Notes under the pieces: model-generated | What the model was told of the DNA's origin: nothing | Seen by the model: the letters and a program-made list of their open reading frames with translations, nothing else | Databases searched by the model: none | Translations under genes and position numbers: made by a program | Part shown: piece by piece, positions 24,473-24,618 of the stretch | Layout: every line of letters begins with the position of its first letter | Numbering within the stretch: position 1 is the first letter of the stretch | Source of the DNA: Prevotellaceae bacterium UBA1743 | GTDB taxonomy: Bacteria > Bacteroidota > Bacteroidia > Bacteroidales > Bacteroidaceae | Assembly (NCBI GenBank): GCA_002314945.1 | Contig: DCHV01000094.1 | Location: 1 to 24,618 of the forward strand | DNA length: 24,618 nt | Direction of reading: 5' to 3'

Positions 24473-24618
24473 TTGTTCGTAAGTCAGAAGGAACGCTACC
24501 TACCAATGCCCGACTACGATAAGTCAACAGCAACAGAAGTCGTACTCACTCTTCCTGGTACTGTCATTGATGAGAACTATAGCCTTATGCTTCTGGAAAA
24601 TCGCAATCTATCTTTGAC
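24473..24618 (+). pseudogene. Fragment of an AlbA_2-type (Schlafen-like) ATP-binding protein
   Basis: The frame is open from just after a TAA at 24470-24472 to the window edge and reads QKERYLPMPDYDKS, then LPGTVIDENYSLMLLENRNL. This matches a recognisable stretch in the C-terminal half of Bacteroidota ATP-binding proteins with an N-terminal AlbA_2 domain (typical form R-Y/F-F-P-M-P-D-Y-D, then G-x-V-I/L-D-E-N-Y). The AlbA_2 and HATPase-like parts that should precede it are absent, so the 5' part is lost or separated by the in-frame stop. The remainder may continue beyond the window. Confidence 0.5.

Overview
The window looks like a chromosomal segment from a member of the order Bacteroidales (Prevotella/Bacteroides-like; I cannot fix the genus). 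At least eight genes or RNAs are preceded by the Bacteroidota -7 promoter box TAnnTTTG, several with a -33 TTG/TTTG about 19-20 nt upstream, and starts generally lack strong Shine-Dalgarno sequences. The gene content also fits: exported sulfatase, GH2 and CE15 enzymes, DUF1703 and DUF4143 ATPases, a topA-aroK-argB cluster and a bifunctional ribF.

Left part (1-5091) is accessory. On the minus strand, position 83 to the left edge holds the first codons of a gene resembling a type III restriction/DEAD-type helicase subunit. It overlaps (ATGA) the tail of a frameshifted DUF1016 (YhcG-like nuclease) remnant. Next come a Tat-type exported Gfo/Idh/MocA oxidoreductase, then two divergently transcribed ATPase/PD-(D/E)XK-like proteins (DUF1703 and AAA_14-DUF4143). 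Four full copies and one partial copy of a 32-nt tandem repeat lie between the two ATPases.

Middle part (5099-15282) is a degradative and phosphate/sulfate-ester region. It has an S-type sulfatase (minus), a small exported proline/histidine-rich protein, and a roughly 650-nt gap. That gap holds a 22-bp inverted repeat pair and what looks like an independent small transcription unit (promoter, structured RNA of about 195 nt, intrinsic terminator). A tight four-gene plus-strand operon follows: CE15-like glucuronoyl esterase, an alpha-galactosidase-like TIM-barrel protein with a discoidin-like domain, and two tandem paralogous calcineurin-like phosphoesterases. It ends at a strong bidirectional terminator shared with a convergent lipoprotein of the alkaline phosphatase/nucleotide pyrophosphatase superfamily. 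No SusC/SusD pair or local sensor is present, so this is not a canonical polysaccharide utilization locus within the window.

Right part (15466-24294) is mostly core genome: topA, aroK and argB closely spaced on the plus strand, followed 26 nt later by a 1353-residue exported GH2 beta-galactosidase-type enzyme. Convergent ribF (riboflavin kinase/FAD synthetase) overlaps the 3' end of that gene by 20 nt. A tRNA-Met(CAU) with its own promoter and a hairpin terminator follows. Past the tRNA the sequence becomes degenerate and ends in an N-terminally truncated AlbA_2-type ATP-binding protein fragment, consistent with an old integration scar at the tRNA.

The most unusual signals are the 32-nt iterated repeat between the two ATPase genes, the putative structured RNA at about 7592-7788, the heptamer-based inverted repeat element at 7212-7462, and the phosphoesterase pair in which one copy has lost the hydrophobic part of its export signal.
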